From contig NC_079881.1 in assembly GCF_029227915.1 (NCBI RefSeq), positions 24,219,501 through 24,283,500 of the forward strand: 64,000 nucleotides of DNA, in the 5' to 3' direction. The notes beneath the pieces are model-generated. The model was given only the letters and a program-made list of their open reading frames with translations. It searched no databases and was not told the origin of the DNA. Within the stretch, counting starts at the first letter, position 1. Every line of letters starts with the position of its first letter. The translations under genes and the position numbers were made by a program. Of the stretch, positions 12,901-26,799 are shown in pieces. This DNA comes from Hydractinia symbiolongicarpus (lineage: Eukaryota; Cnidaria; Hydrozoa; Anthoathecata; Hydractiniidae).

Positions 12901-14956
12901 ATTGCTGGAATTCAGCGATTACACTAGGCTCTGTGGTGGCGCTTTATTTAAAAATTTAGATAAATAAGTCTTGTTTTTACTGTGGGACCAATCGTAGCCG
13001 TTAGTTCGGGCCGAAGAAATAGAGATAGTTTCAAAAACTACACTTCATTGACTTTTTAACAGTGTCAATCCGTTTGAGTTACAGCGGTTGCGTCACATAT
13101 TCGCACCAACATGAATTTAGTGATTTTCTTTCGATATTACTAAGTTGTATCGCTTTTAACAATGAAACGATTGACTCTGGGACTTGGTTGAACTGATTCT
13201 GGAGTGTGGCCTTTAAATGTGATAAATGAGCCCATTGGACTCCAAAGAATAACATTCTTCTTAATTTGACATGATGGCTGGAATTCAGCGATTACACTGG
13301 GCGCTGTGGTAGCGCTCCATTTAAAAACGTAGATAAATAAGTCATAAATACCGTGGGACCAATCCTGGCCGTTAGCACGCGCTGAATAAATAGGAACAGT
13401 TTCAAAAACTACATTTCATTGAATTTCTAACGGTATCAATCCGCTTCAGTTACAACGGTTGCGTCACATGTTCGTACCAACTTGTATTTATCGATATTGT
13501 TCTCATATTAATAGGTTGCATGGCTTTTAACAGTGAAACGATTGACCGTGGGACTTAATTGAACTGATTTTGGACTGCGACCTTATAAATGTTATAAGTG
13601 AGCCAACTGGACTCCAAGAAATGTCATTCTTCTTAATTTGACATGATTCCCGGAACTCAGCGATTACACTGAATGCTGTGGTAGCGCTTTATTTAAAAAT
13701 TAAGATAGATAAGTCTTTTTATACTGTGCAACCACTCCTGGCCGTTAGCACGCGATGAAGAAATAGAGAGATTCTTAAAAACTACATTTAATTGACTTAT
13801 TGCCGGTATCACTCCGTTTGAGTTACAACGGTTGCGACACATATTCGCACCAACATGTATTAGGTGATATCTTTCCGATATTACTAAGTTAAATCGCTTT
13901 TTACAGTGAAACGATTGACTATGGGACTTAATTGAAGTAACTTTGGACTGAGACCTTATAAATGTGATAAATGAGCCAATTGGACTCCAAGGAATAACAT
14001 TCTTCTTAATTTGACGTGATTCCTGGAATTCAACGATTACAATGGGCGCTGTAGTAGCGCTTCATTTAAGAATTTAAATAAATAAGTCATTTTCTACGGT
14101 GGGACCAATCCTAGCAGTTATCGCGCGCTGAAGAAATTGACACAGTTTAAAAAACTTTATTTCAATGAATTTCTAATGGTATCAGTCCGTTTGAGTTACA
14201 GCGGTTGCGTCACATATTCATACCAACATGTGTTTGGCGATATTATTCCGTATATTCTAGGTTGGATCGCTTTTAACAGTGAAGCGATTGACTGTGTAAC
14301 TTAATTGGACTAACATTGGACTGTGACCTTATAAATAGGATAAGTGAGCCAATTGAACTCCAAGAATAAAACATTCTTCTTAATTTGACATGATTGCCAG
14401 AACTCAGCGATTACACTGGGCACTGTGGTAGCGCTTTATTTAAGAATTTAAATAAATAAGTCATTTTTTACTGTGGGACCAATCTCGTACCAACATGTGT
14501 TTAGATATTTTTTTCCGATACTACTAAGTTGTATCGCTTTAAACAGTGAAACGACTGACTGTGGGACTTAATTGAACTGATTCTGGACTGTGAGCTTATG
14601 AATGTGATAAGTGAGCCAATTGGAGCCCAAGAAGTAACATTCTTCTTAAATTGACATGATTGCCGAAACTCAGCGATTACACTGGGCGCTGTGGTTGCGC
14701 TTCATTTACAAATTAAGAAAAGAAAGTCATTTTTTACTGTGGGACCAATCCTAGCCGTTAGCGCGCGCTGAAGAAATAGCGACAGGTTCAAAAACTACAT
14801 TTCATTGAATTACTAAAGGTGTTAATCCACTTCCCACTTCAGTTACAACGGTTGCGTGACATATTCGTGCCAACTTGTATTTAGCCATATTTTTCTCATA
14901 TTACTAGGTTGCATCGCTTTTAACAGTGAAACGATTGACTGTGGGACTTAATTGAA
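9913..14956 (+). repeat. Super higher-order repeat D (second, incomplete 5.3-kb copy)
   Basis: It matches C at an offset of 5,277 bp for more than 4 kb with very few differences, including the 640-bp internal duplication (11,461) and the CGGGAATTTC subtype (about 12,755). From about 14.2 kb it stops following C's B-like half and follows A instead: CCGTATATTC near 14,248 as in A, not CCGGATATTC, and an intact GCGCTGTGGTTGCGC near 14,687. At about 14,957 it leaves the A order and joins a different monomer. It is a chimeric, truncated copy. Confidence 0.85.
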
Positions 14957-16160
14957 CTGATTTTGGACTGCGACCTTATAAATGTTATAAGTGAGCCAAC
15001 TGGACTCCAAGAAATGTCATTCTTCTTAATTTGACATGATTGCCGGAACTCAGCGATTACACTGAATGCTGTGGTAGCGCTTTATTTAAAAATTAAGATA
15101 GATAAGTCTTTTTATACTGTGCAACCACTCCTGGCCGTTAGCACGCGATGAAGAAATAGAGAGATTCTTAAAAACTACATTTAATTGACTTATTGCCGGT
15201 ATCACTCCGTTTGAGTTACAACGGTTGCGACACATATTCGCACCAACATGTATTAGGTGATATCTTTCCGATATTACTAAGTTAAATCGCTTTTTACAGT
15301 GAAACGATTGACTATGGGACTTAATTGAAGTAACTTTGGACTGAGACCTTATAAATGTGATAAATGAGCCAATTGGACTCCAAGGAATAACATTCTTCTT
15401 AATTTGACGTGATTCCTGGAATTCAACGATTACAATGGGCGCTGTGGTAGCGCTTCATTTAAGAATTTAAATAAATAAGTCATTTTCTACGGTGGGACCA
15501 ATCCTAGCAGTTATCGCGCGCTGAAGAAATTGACACAGTTTAAAAAACTTTATTTCAATGAATTTCTAATGGTATCAGTCCGTTTGAGTTACAACGGTTG
15601 CGTCACATATTCATACCACCATGTGTTTGGCGATATTATTCGGGAATTTCTAGGTTGGATCGCTTTTAACAGTGAAACGATTGACTCTGGGATTTAATTG
15701 AAGTAACTTTGAACTGTGACCTTATAAACGTGATAAATGAGCCAATTGGACCCCAAGGAATAACATTCTTCTTAATTCGACATGATTGCTGGAATTCAGC
15801 GATTACACTACTCTCTGTGGTGGCGCTTTATTTAAAAATTTAGATAAATAAGTCTTGTTTTTACTGTGGGACCAATCGTAGCCGTTAGTTCGGGCTGAAG
15901 AAATAGAGATAGTTTCAAAAACTACACTTCATTGACTTTTTAACAGTGTCAATCCGTTTGAGTTACAGCGGTTGCGTCACATATTCGCACCAACATGAAT
16001 TTAGTGATTTTCTTTCGATATTACTAAGTTGTATCGCTTTTAACAATGAAACGATTGACTCTGGGACTTAGTTGAACTGATTCTGGAGTGTGGCCTTTAA
16101 ATGTGATAAATGAGCCCATTGAACTCCAAGGAATAACATTCTTCTTAATTTGACATGATG
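14957..16160 (+). repeat. Trailing partial HOR segment of block 1
   Basis: Monomers here are close copies of units inside C and D: 14,957-15,590 resembles the run starting near 13,570, and 15,590-16,150 resembles 7,420-8,000 and 12,700-13,280. Identity drops after about 16,160, which I take as the right edge of the highly homogenised block. Confidence 0.7.
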
Positions 16161-18059
16161 GCTGGAACTCAGCGATTAAACTGTGCGCTGTGGTAGCGCT
16201 TCATTTAAAAATTTGAATAAATAAGTCATTTTTTACTGTGGGACCAATCCTAGCCGTTATCGCGCGCTGAAGAAATTGAGACAGTTTCAAGAACTACATT
16301 TCAATGAATTTCTAACGGTATCGGTCCGTTTAAGTTACAACGGTTGCGTCACATATTCGTACCAACATGTATTTAGTTATATTTTCCCGATATTACTAAG
16401 TTATATCGCTTTTAGCAGTGAAGCGATTGACTGTGTAACTTAATTGGACTAACATTGGACTGTGACCTTATAAATGGGATAAGTGAGCCAATTGAACTCC
16501 AAGAATAAAACATTCTTCTTAATTTGACATGATTGCCGGAACTCAGCGATTACACTGGGCACTGTGGTAGCGCTTTATTTAAGAATTTAAATAAATAAGT
16601 CATTTTTTACTGTGGGACCAATCCTAGCAGTTATCGCGCGCTGAAGAAATTGAGACAGTTTAAAAACCTACATTTCAATGAATTTCTAATGGTATCAGTC
16701 CGGTTGAGTTACAACGGTTGCGTCACATATTCATACCAACATGTATTTGGCGATATTATTCGGGAATTACTAGATTGGATCGCTTTTAACAGTGAAACGT
16801 TTGAATGTGGGACTTAATTGGACTGATTTTGGACTTTGACCTTGTAAATGTGATAAATGAGCCAGTTTGACTACAAGAAATAACATTCTTCTTAATTTGA
16901 CATGATGGCTGGAACTCAGCGATTAAACTGGGCGCTGTAGTAGGGCTTCATTTAAAAATTTGAATAAATAAGTCATTTTTTACTGTGGGACCAATCCTAG
17001 CCGTTATTGCGCGCTGCAGAAATTGAGACAGTTTAAAGAACTACATTTCAATGAATTTCTAACGGTATCGGTCCGTTTGAGTTACAACAGTTGCGTCACA
17101 TATTCGTACCAACATGTGTTTAGATATTTTTTTCCGATACTACTAAGTTGTATCGCTTTAAACAGTGAAACGACTGACTGTGGGACTTAATTGAACTGAT
17201 TCTGGACTGTGAGCTTATAAATGTGATAAGTGAGCCAATTGGAGCCCAAGAAGTAACATTCTTCTTAACTTGACATGATTGCCGAAACTCAGCGATTACA
17301 CTGGGCGCTGTGGTTGCGCTTCCATTACAAATTAAGAAAAGAAAGTCATTTTTTACTGTGGGACCAATCCTAGCCGTTAGCGCGCGCTGAAGAAATAGCG
17401 ACAGGTTCAAAAACTACATTTCATTGAATTACTAAAGGTGTTAATCCACTTCCCACTTCAGTTACAACGGTTGCGTGACATATTCGTGCCAACTTGTATT
17501 TAGCCATATTTTTCTCATATTACTAGGTTGCATCGCTTTTAACAGTGAAACGATTGACTGTGGGACTTAATTGAACTGATTTAGGGCTGTGACTTTATAA
17601 ATGTTATAAGTGAGACAGTTGGACTCCAAGAAATAACATTCTTCTTAATTTGACATGATTGTTGGAATTCAGCGATTACACTGTGCGCTGTGGTAGCGTT
17701 TCATTTAAAAAATTAGATAAATAAGTCATTTCTTACTGTGGGACCAATCCTAGCCGTTATCGCGCGCTGAAGAAATAGCAACAGTTTCAAAAACTACATT
17801 TCAATGACTTTCTAACGGTATCAGTCCGTTTGAGTTAAAACGGTTGTGTCACATATTCGTACTAACATGTATTTAGAGATATTTTTCTGATATTACTAGG
17901 CTGCATCGCTTTTAACAGTGAAACGTTTGACTGTGGTACTTAATTGAACTAATTGTGGACTTTGACCTTATAAAGATGATAAATAAGCCAGTTTGACTAC
18001 AAGAAATAACAGTGTTCTTAATTTGACATGATTGCTGGAACTCAGCGATTACAATGGGC

Positions 18060-20000
18060 GCTGTGGTAGCGTTTCATTTAAAAACGTAGATAAATAAGTC
18101 ATAATTACCGTGGGACCAATCCTGGCCGTTAGCACGCGCTGAATAAATAGGAACAGTTTCAAAAACTACATTTCATTGACTTTCTAACGGTATCAATCCG
18201 CTTCAGTTACAACGGTTGCGTCACATATTCGTACCAACTTGTATTTATCGATATTGTTCTCATATTACCAGGTTGCATGGCTTTTAACAGTGAAACCATT
18301 GACTGTGGGACTTAATTGAACTGATTTTGGACTGCGACATTGAAAATGTTATAAGTGAGCCAACTGGACTCCAGGAAATGTCATTTTTCTTAATTTGACA
18401 TGATTGCCGGAACTCAGCGATTACACTGGGCGCTGTGGTAGCGCTTTATTAAAGAATTTAAATAAATAAGTCATTTTTTACTGTGGGACCAATCCTAGCA
18501 GTTATCGCGCGCTGAAGAAATTGAGACAGTTTAAAAAACTACATTTCAATGAATTTCTAATGGTATCAGTCCGGTTTAGTTACAACGGTTGCGTCACATA
18601 TTCATACCAACATGTATTTGGCGATATTATTCAGGAATTACTAGGTTGGATCGCTTTTAACAGTGAAACGTTTGAATGTGGGACTTAATTGGACTTATTT
18701 TGGCCTTTGACCTTATAAATGTGATAAATGAACCAGTTTGATTACAAGAAATAACATTTTTCTTAATTTGACATGATGGCTGGAACTCAGCGATTAAACT
18801 GGGCGCTGTGGTAGCGCTTCATTTAAAAATTTGAATAAATAAGTCATTTTTTACTGTTGGACCAATCCTAGCTGTTATCGCGCGCTGAAGAAATTGAGAC
18901 AGTTTCAAGAACAACATTTCAATGAATTTCTAACGGTATCGGTCCGTTTGATTTACAACGGTTGCGTCACATATTCGTTCCAACATGTATTTAGTTATAT
19001 TTTCCCGATATTACTAAGTTATATCGTTTTTAACAGTGAAACGACTGACTCTGGGACTTAATTGAAGTAACTTTGGACTGAGACCTTATAAATGTGATAA
19101 ATGAGTCAATTGGACTCCAAGGAATAACGTTCTTCTTAATTTGACGTGATTCCTGGAATTCAACGATTACAATGGGCGCTGTGGTAGCGCTTCATTTAAA
19201 AACGTAGATAAATAAGTCATAATTACCGTGGGACCAATCCTGGCCGTTAGCACGCGCTGAATAAATAGGAACAGTTTCAAAAACTACATTTCATTGACTT
19301 TCTAACGGTATCAATCCGCTTCAGTTACAACGGTTGCGTCACATATTCGTACCAACTTGTATTTATCGATATTGTTCTCATATTACCAGGTTGCATGGCT
19401 TTTAACAGTGAAACCATTGACTGTGGGACTTAATTGAACTGATTTTGGACTGCGACATTATAAATGTTATAAGTGAGCCAACTGGACTCCAGGAAATGTC
19501 ATTTTTCTTAATTTGACATGATTGCCGGAACTCAGCGATTACACTGGGCGCTGTGGTAGCGCTTTATTAAAGAATTTAAATAAATAAGTCATTTTTTACT
19601 GTGGGACCAATCCTAGCAGTTATCGCGCGCTGAAGAAATTGAGACAGTTTAAAAAACTACATTTCAATGAATTTCTAATGGTATCAGTCCGGTTGAGTTA
19701 CAACGGTTGCGTCACATATTCATACCAACATGTATTTAGCGATATTATTCGGGAATTACTAGGTTGGATCGCTTTTAACAGTGAAACGTTTGAATGTGGG
19801 ACTTAATTGGACTTATTTTGGCCTTTGACCTTATAAATGTGATAAATGAACCAGTTTGATTACAAGAAATAACATTTTTCTTAATTTGACATGATGGCTG
19901 GAACTCAGCGATTAAACTGGGCGCTGTGGTAGCGCTTCATTTAAAAATTTGAATAAATAAGTCATTTTTTACTGTTGGACCAATCCTAGCTGTTATCGCG
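18060..20000 (+). repeat. Local 3-mer tandem duplication (1,118-bp period)
   Basis: ATAATTACCG at 18,101 recurs at 19,219, and TTATTAAAGAATTTAAAT near 18,448 recurs near 19,566. Both give an offset of 1,118 bp, or three monomers. Neighbouring private variants are shared as well, so this is a recent block duplication rather than chance subtype similarity. Confidence 0.8.
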
Positions 20001-21654
20001 CGCTAAAGAAATTGAGACAGTTTCAAGAACAACATTTCAATAAATTTCTAACAGTATCGGTCCGTTTGAGTTACAACGGTTGCGTCACATATTCGTTCCA
20101 ACATGTATTTAGTTATATTTTCCCGATATTACTAAGTTATATCGCTTTTAACAGTGAAGCGATTGACTGTGTAACTTAATTGGACAAACATTGGACTGTG
20201 ACTTTATAAATGTGATAAGTGAGCCAACTGGACTCCAAGAATAAAACATTCTTCTTATATTGACATGATTGCCGGAACTCAGCGATTACACTGGGCGCTG
20301 TGGTAGCGCTCCATTTAAGAATTTAAATAAATAAGTCTTTTTTTTACTGTGGGACCAATCGTAGCCGTTAGCGCGCGCTGAAGAAATAGCGACAGGTTCA
20401 AAAACTACATTTCATTGAATTTCTAACGGTGTCAATCCGCTTCAGTTACAACGGTTGCGTGACATATTCGTACCAACTTGTATTTAGCCATATTTTTCTC
20501 ATATTACTAGGTTGCATCGCTTTTAACAGTGAAACGATTGACTGTGGGACTTAATTGAACTGATTTAGGACTATGACTTTATAAATGTTATAAGTGAGAC
20601 AATTGGACCCCAAGAAATAACATTCTTCTTAATTTGACATGATTGCTGGAATTCAGCGATTACACTGGGCGCTGTGGTAGCTTTTCCTTTAAAAATTTAG
20701 ATAAATAAATCATTTCTTACTGTGGGACCAATCCTGGCCGTTAGCTCGCGCTGAATAAATAGGAACAGTTTCCAAAACTACATTTCATTGACTTTCTAGC
20801 GGTATAAATCCGTTTGAGTTAGAACGCCTGCGTCACATATTCGTACCAACATGTATTTAGCAATAGTGTTCGGATGTTACCAGGTTGCATCGCTTTTAAC
20901 AGTGAAACGTTTGACTGTGGGACTTAATTGAATTGATTTTTGATTTTGACCTTGTAAATGTGATAAATAAGCCAATTGGACTCCAAGAAGTAACATTCTT
21001 CTTAACTCCACATGATTGCCGGAACTCAGCGTTTACACTGGACCCTGTGGTAGCGCTTCATTTAAGAATTTAAATAAATAAGTCATTTTCTACTGTGGGA
21101 CCAATCCTAGCAATTATCGCGCGCTGAAGAAATTGACACAGTTTAAAAAACTTTATTTCAATGAATTTCTAATGGTATCAGTCCGTTTGAGTTACAACGG
21201 TTGCGTCACATATTCATGCCAACATGTGTTTGGCGATATTATTCGGGAATTACTAGGTTGGATCGCTTTTAACAGTGAAACGATTGACTTTGGGACTTAG
21301 TTGAACTGATTCTGGAGTGTGGCCTTTAAATGTGATAAATGAGCCCATTGGACTCCAAGGAATAACATTCTTCTTAATTTGACATGATGGCTGGAACTCA
21401 GCGATTAAACTGGGCGCTGTGGTAGCGCTTCATTTAAAAATTTGAATAAATAAGTCATTTTTTACTGTGGGACCAATCCTAGCCTTTATCGGGCGCTGAA
21501 GAAATTGAGACAGATTCAAGAACTACACTTCATTGACTTTTTAAAAGTGTCAATCCGTTTGAGTTACAGCGGTTGCGTCACATATTCGCACCAACATGAA
21601 TTTAGTGATTTTCTTTCGATATTACTAAGTTGTATTGCTTTTAACAATGAAACG

Positions 21655-24600
21655 ATTGACTCTGGGACTTAGTTGAACTGATTCTGGAGTGTGGCCTTTA
21701 AATGTGATAAATGAGCCCATTGGACTCCAAGGAATAACATTCTTCTTAATTTGACATGATGGCTGGAACTCAGCGATTAAACTGGGCGCTGTAATAGCGC
21801 TTCATTTAAAAATTTGAATAAATAAGTCATTTTTCACTGTGGGACCAATCCTAGCCGTTATCGCGCGCTGATAAATTGAGACAGTTTCAAGAACTACATT
21901 TCAATGAATTTCTAACGGTATCGGTCCGTTTGAGTTACAACGGTTGCGTCACATATTCGTACCAACATGTATTTAGTTATATTTTCCCGATATTACTAAG
22001 TTATATCGCTTTTAACAGTGAAACGATTGACTGTGTAACTTAATTGGACTAACATTGGACTGTGACCTTATAAATGGGATAAGTGAGCCAGTTGAACTCC
22101 AAGAATAAAACATTCTTCTTAATTTGACATGATTGCCGGAACTCAGCGATTACACTGGGCGCTGTGGTAGCACTTTATTTAAGAATTTAAATAAATAAGT
22201 CATTTTTTACTGTGGGACCAATCCTAGCAGTTATCGCGCGCTGAAGAAATTGAGACAGTTTAAAAACCTACATTTCAATGATTTTCTAATGGTATCAGTC
22301 CGGTTGAGTTACAACGGTTGCGTCACATATTCATACCAACATGTATTTGGCGATATTATTCGGGAATTACTAGGTTGGATCGCTTTTAACAGTGAAACGT
22401 TTGAATGTGGGACTTAATTGGACTGATTTTGGACTTTGACCTTGTAAATGTGATAAATGAGCCAGTTTGACTACAAGAAATAACATCCTTCTTAATTTGA
22501 CATGATGGCTGAAACTCAGCGATTAAACTGGGCGCTGTAGTAGGGCTTCATTTAAAAATTTGAATAAATAAGTCATTTTTTACTGTGGGACCAATCCTAG
22601 CCGTTATTGGGCACTGAAGAAATTGAGACAGTTTAAAGAACTACATTTCAATGAATTTCTAACGGTATCGGTCCGTTTGAGTTACAACAGTTGCGTCACA
22701 TATTCGTACCAACATGTGTTTAGATATTTTTTTCCGATACTACTAAGTTGTATCGCTTTAAACAGTGAAACGACTGACTGTGGAACTTAATTGAAATCAT
22801 TCGGGACTGTGACCTTATAAATGTGACAAATGAGCCATTTGGACTGCGAGAAATAACATTCCTCTTTATTTGACATGATTGCTGGAATTCAACGATTACA
22901 ATGGGCGCTGTGGTAGCGCTTCATTTAAAAACGTAGATAAATAAGTCATTTCTTACTGTGGGACCAATACTAGCCGTTAGCGCGCGCTAAAGAAATAGAG
23001 ACAGTTTCAAATACTACAATTCACTGACTTTCTAACGGTGTCAGTTCGTCTGAGATACAACGGTTGCGTCACATATTCGTACCAACATGTATTTAGTGAT
23101 TTTTTTCCGATATTACTAAGTTGTATCGCTTTTAACAGTGAAACGATTGACTGTGGGACTTAATCGAACTAACTTTGGACTGCGACTTTATAAGTGTGAT
23201 AAGTGAGACAATTGGACTCCAAGAAATAATATTCTTCTTAATTTGACATGATTGCCGAAACTCAGCGATTACACTGGGCGCTGTGGTAGCGCTTCATTTA
23301 AAAATTTAGATAAATAAGTCATTTTTTACTGTGGGATCAATCCTGGCCGTTAGCACGCGCTGAATAAATAGGAACAGTTTCCAAAACTACATTTCATTGA
23401 AATTCTAGCGGTATAAATCCGTTCGAGTTACAACGGTTGCGTCACATATTCGTACCAACATGTATTTAGCGATAGTGTTCAGATATTACTAGGCTGCATC
23501 GCTTTTAACAGTGAAACGTTTGACTGTGGTACTTAATTGAACTAATTGTGGACTTTGACCTTATAAAGATGATAAATAAGCCAGTTTGACTACAAGAAAT
23601 AACGTTGTTCTTAATTTGACACGATTGCTGGAACTCAGCAATTACACTGGGTGCTATGGTAGCGCTTTATTTAAAAATTAAGATAGATAAGTCTTTTTAT
23701 ACTGTGCGACCAATCCTGGCCGTTAGCACGCAATGAAGAAATAGAGAGATTCTCAAAAACTACATTTCATTGACTTATTGCCGGTATCAATCCGTTTGAG
23801 TTACAACGGTTGCGTCACATATTCGCACAACATGTATTAGGTGATATCTTTCCGATATTACTAAGTTATATCGCTTTTTACAGTGAAACAATTGACTCTG
23901 GGACTTAGTTGAACTGACTCTGGAGTGTGGCCTTTAAATGTGATAAATGAGCCCATTGGACTCCAAGGAATAACATTCTTCTTAATTTGACATGATGGCT
24001 GGAACTCAGCGATTAAAATTGGCGCTGTGGTAGTGCTTCATTTAAAAATTTGAATAAATAAGTCATTTTTTACTGTGGTACCAATCCTAGCCGTTATCGC
24101 GCGCTGAAGAAATTGAGACAGTTTCAAAAACTACATTTCAATGAATTTCTAACGGTATCGGTCCGTTTGAGTTACAACGGTTGCGTCACATATTCGTACC
24201 AACATGTATTTAGTTATATTTTCCCGATATTACTAAGTTATATCGCTTTTAACAGTGAAGCGATTGACTGTGTAACTTAATTGGACTAACATTGGACTGT
24301 GACCTTATAAATGGGATAAGTGAGCCAATTGAACTCCAAGAATAAAACATTCTTCTTAATTTGACATGATTGCCGGAACTCAGCGATTACACTGGGCGCT
24401 GTGGTAGCGCTTTATTTAAGAATTTAAATAAATAAGTCATTTTTTACTGTGGGACCAATCCTAGCAGTTATCGCGCGCTGAAGAAATTGAGACAGTTTAA
24501 AAACCTACATTTCAATGAATTTCTAATGGTATCAGTCCGGTTAAGTTACAACGGTTGCGTCACATATTCATACCAACATGTATTTGGCGATATTATTCGG

Positions 24601-25030
24601 GAATTACTAGGTTGGATCGCTTTTAACAGTGAAACGTTTGAATGTGGGACTTAATTGGACTGATTTTGGACTTTGACCTTGTAAATGTAATAAATGAGCC
24701 AGTTTGACTACAAGAAATAACATTCTTCTTAATTTGACATGATGGCTGGAACTCAGCGATTAAACTGGGCGCTGTAGTAGCGCTTCATTTAAAAATTTGA
24801 ATAAATAAGTCATTTTTTACTGTGGGACCAATCCTAGCCGTTATTGCGCGCTGAAGAAATTGAGACAGTTTAAAGAACTACATTTCAATGAATTTCTAAC
24901 GGTATCGGTCCGTTTGAGTTACAACAGTTGCGTCACATATTCGTACCAACATGTGTTTAGATATTCTTTTCCGATACTACTAAGTTGTATCGCTTTAAAC
25001 AGTGAAACGACTGACTGTGGGACTTAATTG
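21655..25030 (+). repeat. 3-mer segment duplicated at a 6-mer (2,237-bp) offset
   Basis: TAAATGGGAT at 22,071 recurs at 24,308, and GTTACAACAG at 22,681 recurs at 24,918, both 2,237 bp apart. The match covers about 21,655-22,790 against 23,892-25,030, roughly three monomers. The sequence between the two differs. A third copy lies at about 16,055-17,190. Confidence 0.72.
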
Positions 25031-26799
25031 AACTGATTCTGGACTGTGAGCTTATGAATGTGATAAGTGAGCCAATTGGAGCCCAAGAAGTAACATTCTT
25101 CTTAACTTAACATGATTGCAGAAACTCAGCGATTACACTGGGCGCTGTGGTTGCGCTTCATTTAAAAATTAAGAAAAGAAAGTCATTTTTTACTGTGGGA
25201 CCAATCCTAGCCGTTAGCGCGCGCTGAAGAAATAGCGACAGGTTCAAAAACTACATTTCATTGAATTTCTAAAGGTGTTAATCCACTTCCCACTTCAGTT
25301 ACAACGATTGCGTGACATATTCGTACCAACTTGTATTTAGCCATATTTTTCTCATATTACTAGGTTGCATCGCTTTTAACAGCGAAACGATTGACTGTGG
25401 GACTTAATTGAACTGATTTAGGGCTGCGACCTTATAAATGTTATAAGTGAGCCAACTGGACTCCAAGAAATGTCATTCTTCTTAATTTGACATAATTGCC
25501 GGAACTCAGCGATTACACTGGATGCTGTGGAAGCGCTTTATTTAAAATTTAAGATAGATAAGTCTTTTTATACTGTGCGACCAATCCTGGCCGTTAGCAC
25601 GCGATGAAGAAATAGAGAGATTCTTAAAAACTACATTTCATTGACTTATTGCCGGTATCAATCCGTTTGAGTTACAACGGTTGCGACACATATTCGCACC
25701 AACATGTATTAAGTGATATCTTTCCGATATTACTAAGTGATATTGCTTTTTACAGTGAAACGATTGACTCTGGGACTTAATTGAAGTAACTTTGGACTGA
25801 GACCTTATAAATGTGATAAATGAGCCAATTGGACTCCAAGGAATAACATTCATCTTAATTTGACGTGATTCCTGGAATTCAACGATTACAATGGGCGCTG
25901 TGGTAGCGCTTCATTTAAAAACGTAGATAAATAAGTCATTTCTTACTGTGGGACCAATACTAACCGTTAGCGCGCGCTGAAGAAATAGAGACAGATTCAA
26001 ATACTACAATTCACTGGCTTTCTAACGGTGTCAGTTCGTTTGAGATACAACGGTTGCGTCACATATTCGTACCAACATGTATTTAGGGATATTTTTCAAA
26101 TTTTACTATGTTGCATCGTTTTTAACAGTGAAACGATTGAATCTGGGACTTAATCGAACTAACTTTGGACTGCGACTTTATAAGTGTGATAAGTGAGACA
26201 ATTGGACTCCCAGAAATAACATTCTTCTTAATTTGACATGATTGCCGAAACTCAGCGCTTACACTGGGCGCTGTGGTAGCGTTTTATTAAAAAATAAAGA
26301 TAAATAAATCATTTTTTACTGTGGGACCAATCCTAGCCGTTAGTTCGCGTTGAAGAAGTAGAGACAGTTTCCAAAACTACCATTTATTGACTTTCTAACG
26401 GTGTCAATCCGTTTGAGTTACAACGGTTGCGTCACATATTCGTACCAACATGTGTTTAGATATTTTTTTCCGATATTACTAAGTTGTATTGCTTTTAACA
26501 GTGAAACGATTGACTGTGGGACTTAATTGAACTCATTCTGGACTGTGACCTTATAAATGTGATAAATAAGCCAGTTTGACTACAAGAAATAACTTTGTTC
26601 TTAATTTGACACGATTGCTGGAACTCAGCGATTACACTGGGCGCTGTGGTAGCGTTTTATTAAAAAATGAAGATAAATAAATCATTTTTTACTGTGGGAC
26701 CAATCCTAGCCGTTAGTTCGCGTTGAAAAAGTAGAGACAGTTTCCAAAACTACCATTTATTGACTTTCTAACGGTGTCAATCCGTTTGAGTTACAACGG

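Noticed and set aside
17120-17410. A 96-codon minus-strand open frame in the satellite
   Set aside because: It lies wholly within ordinary monomers and is not kept open in the many sister monomers; its residues show no recognisable domain. Chance opening.
25638-25853. A 71-codon minus-strand open frame in the satellite
   Set aside because: Same frame type as the previous one, caused by local substitutions that remove stops; not conserved in neighbouring monomers.
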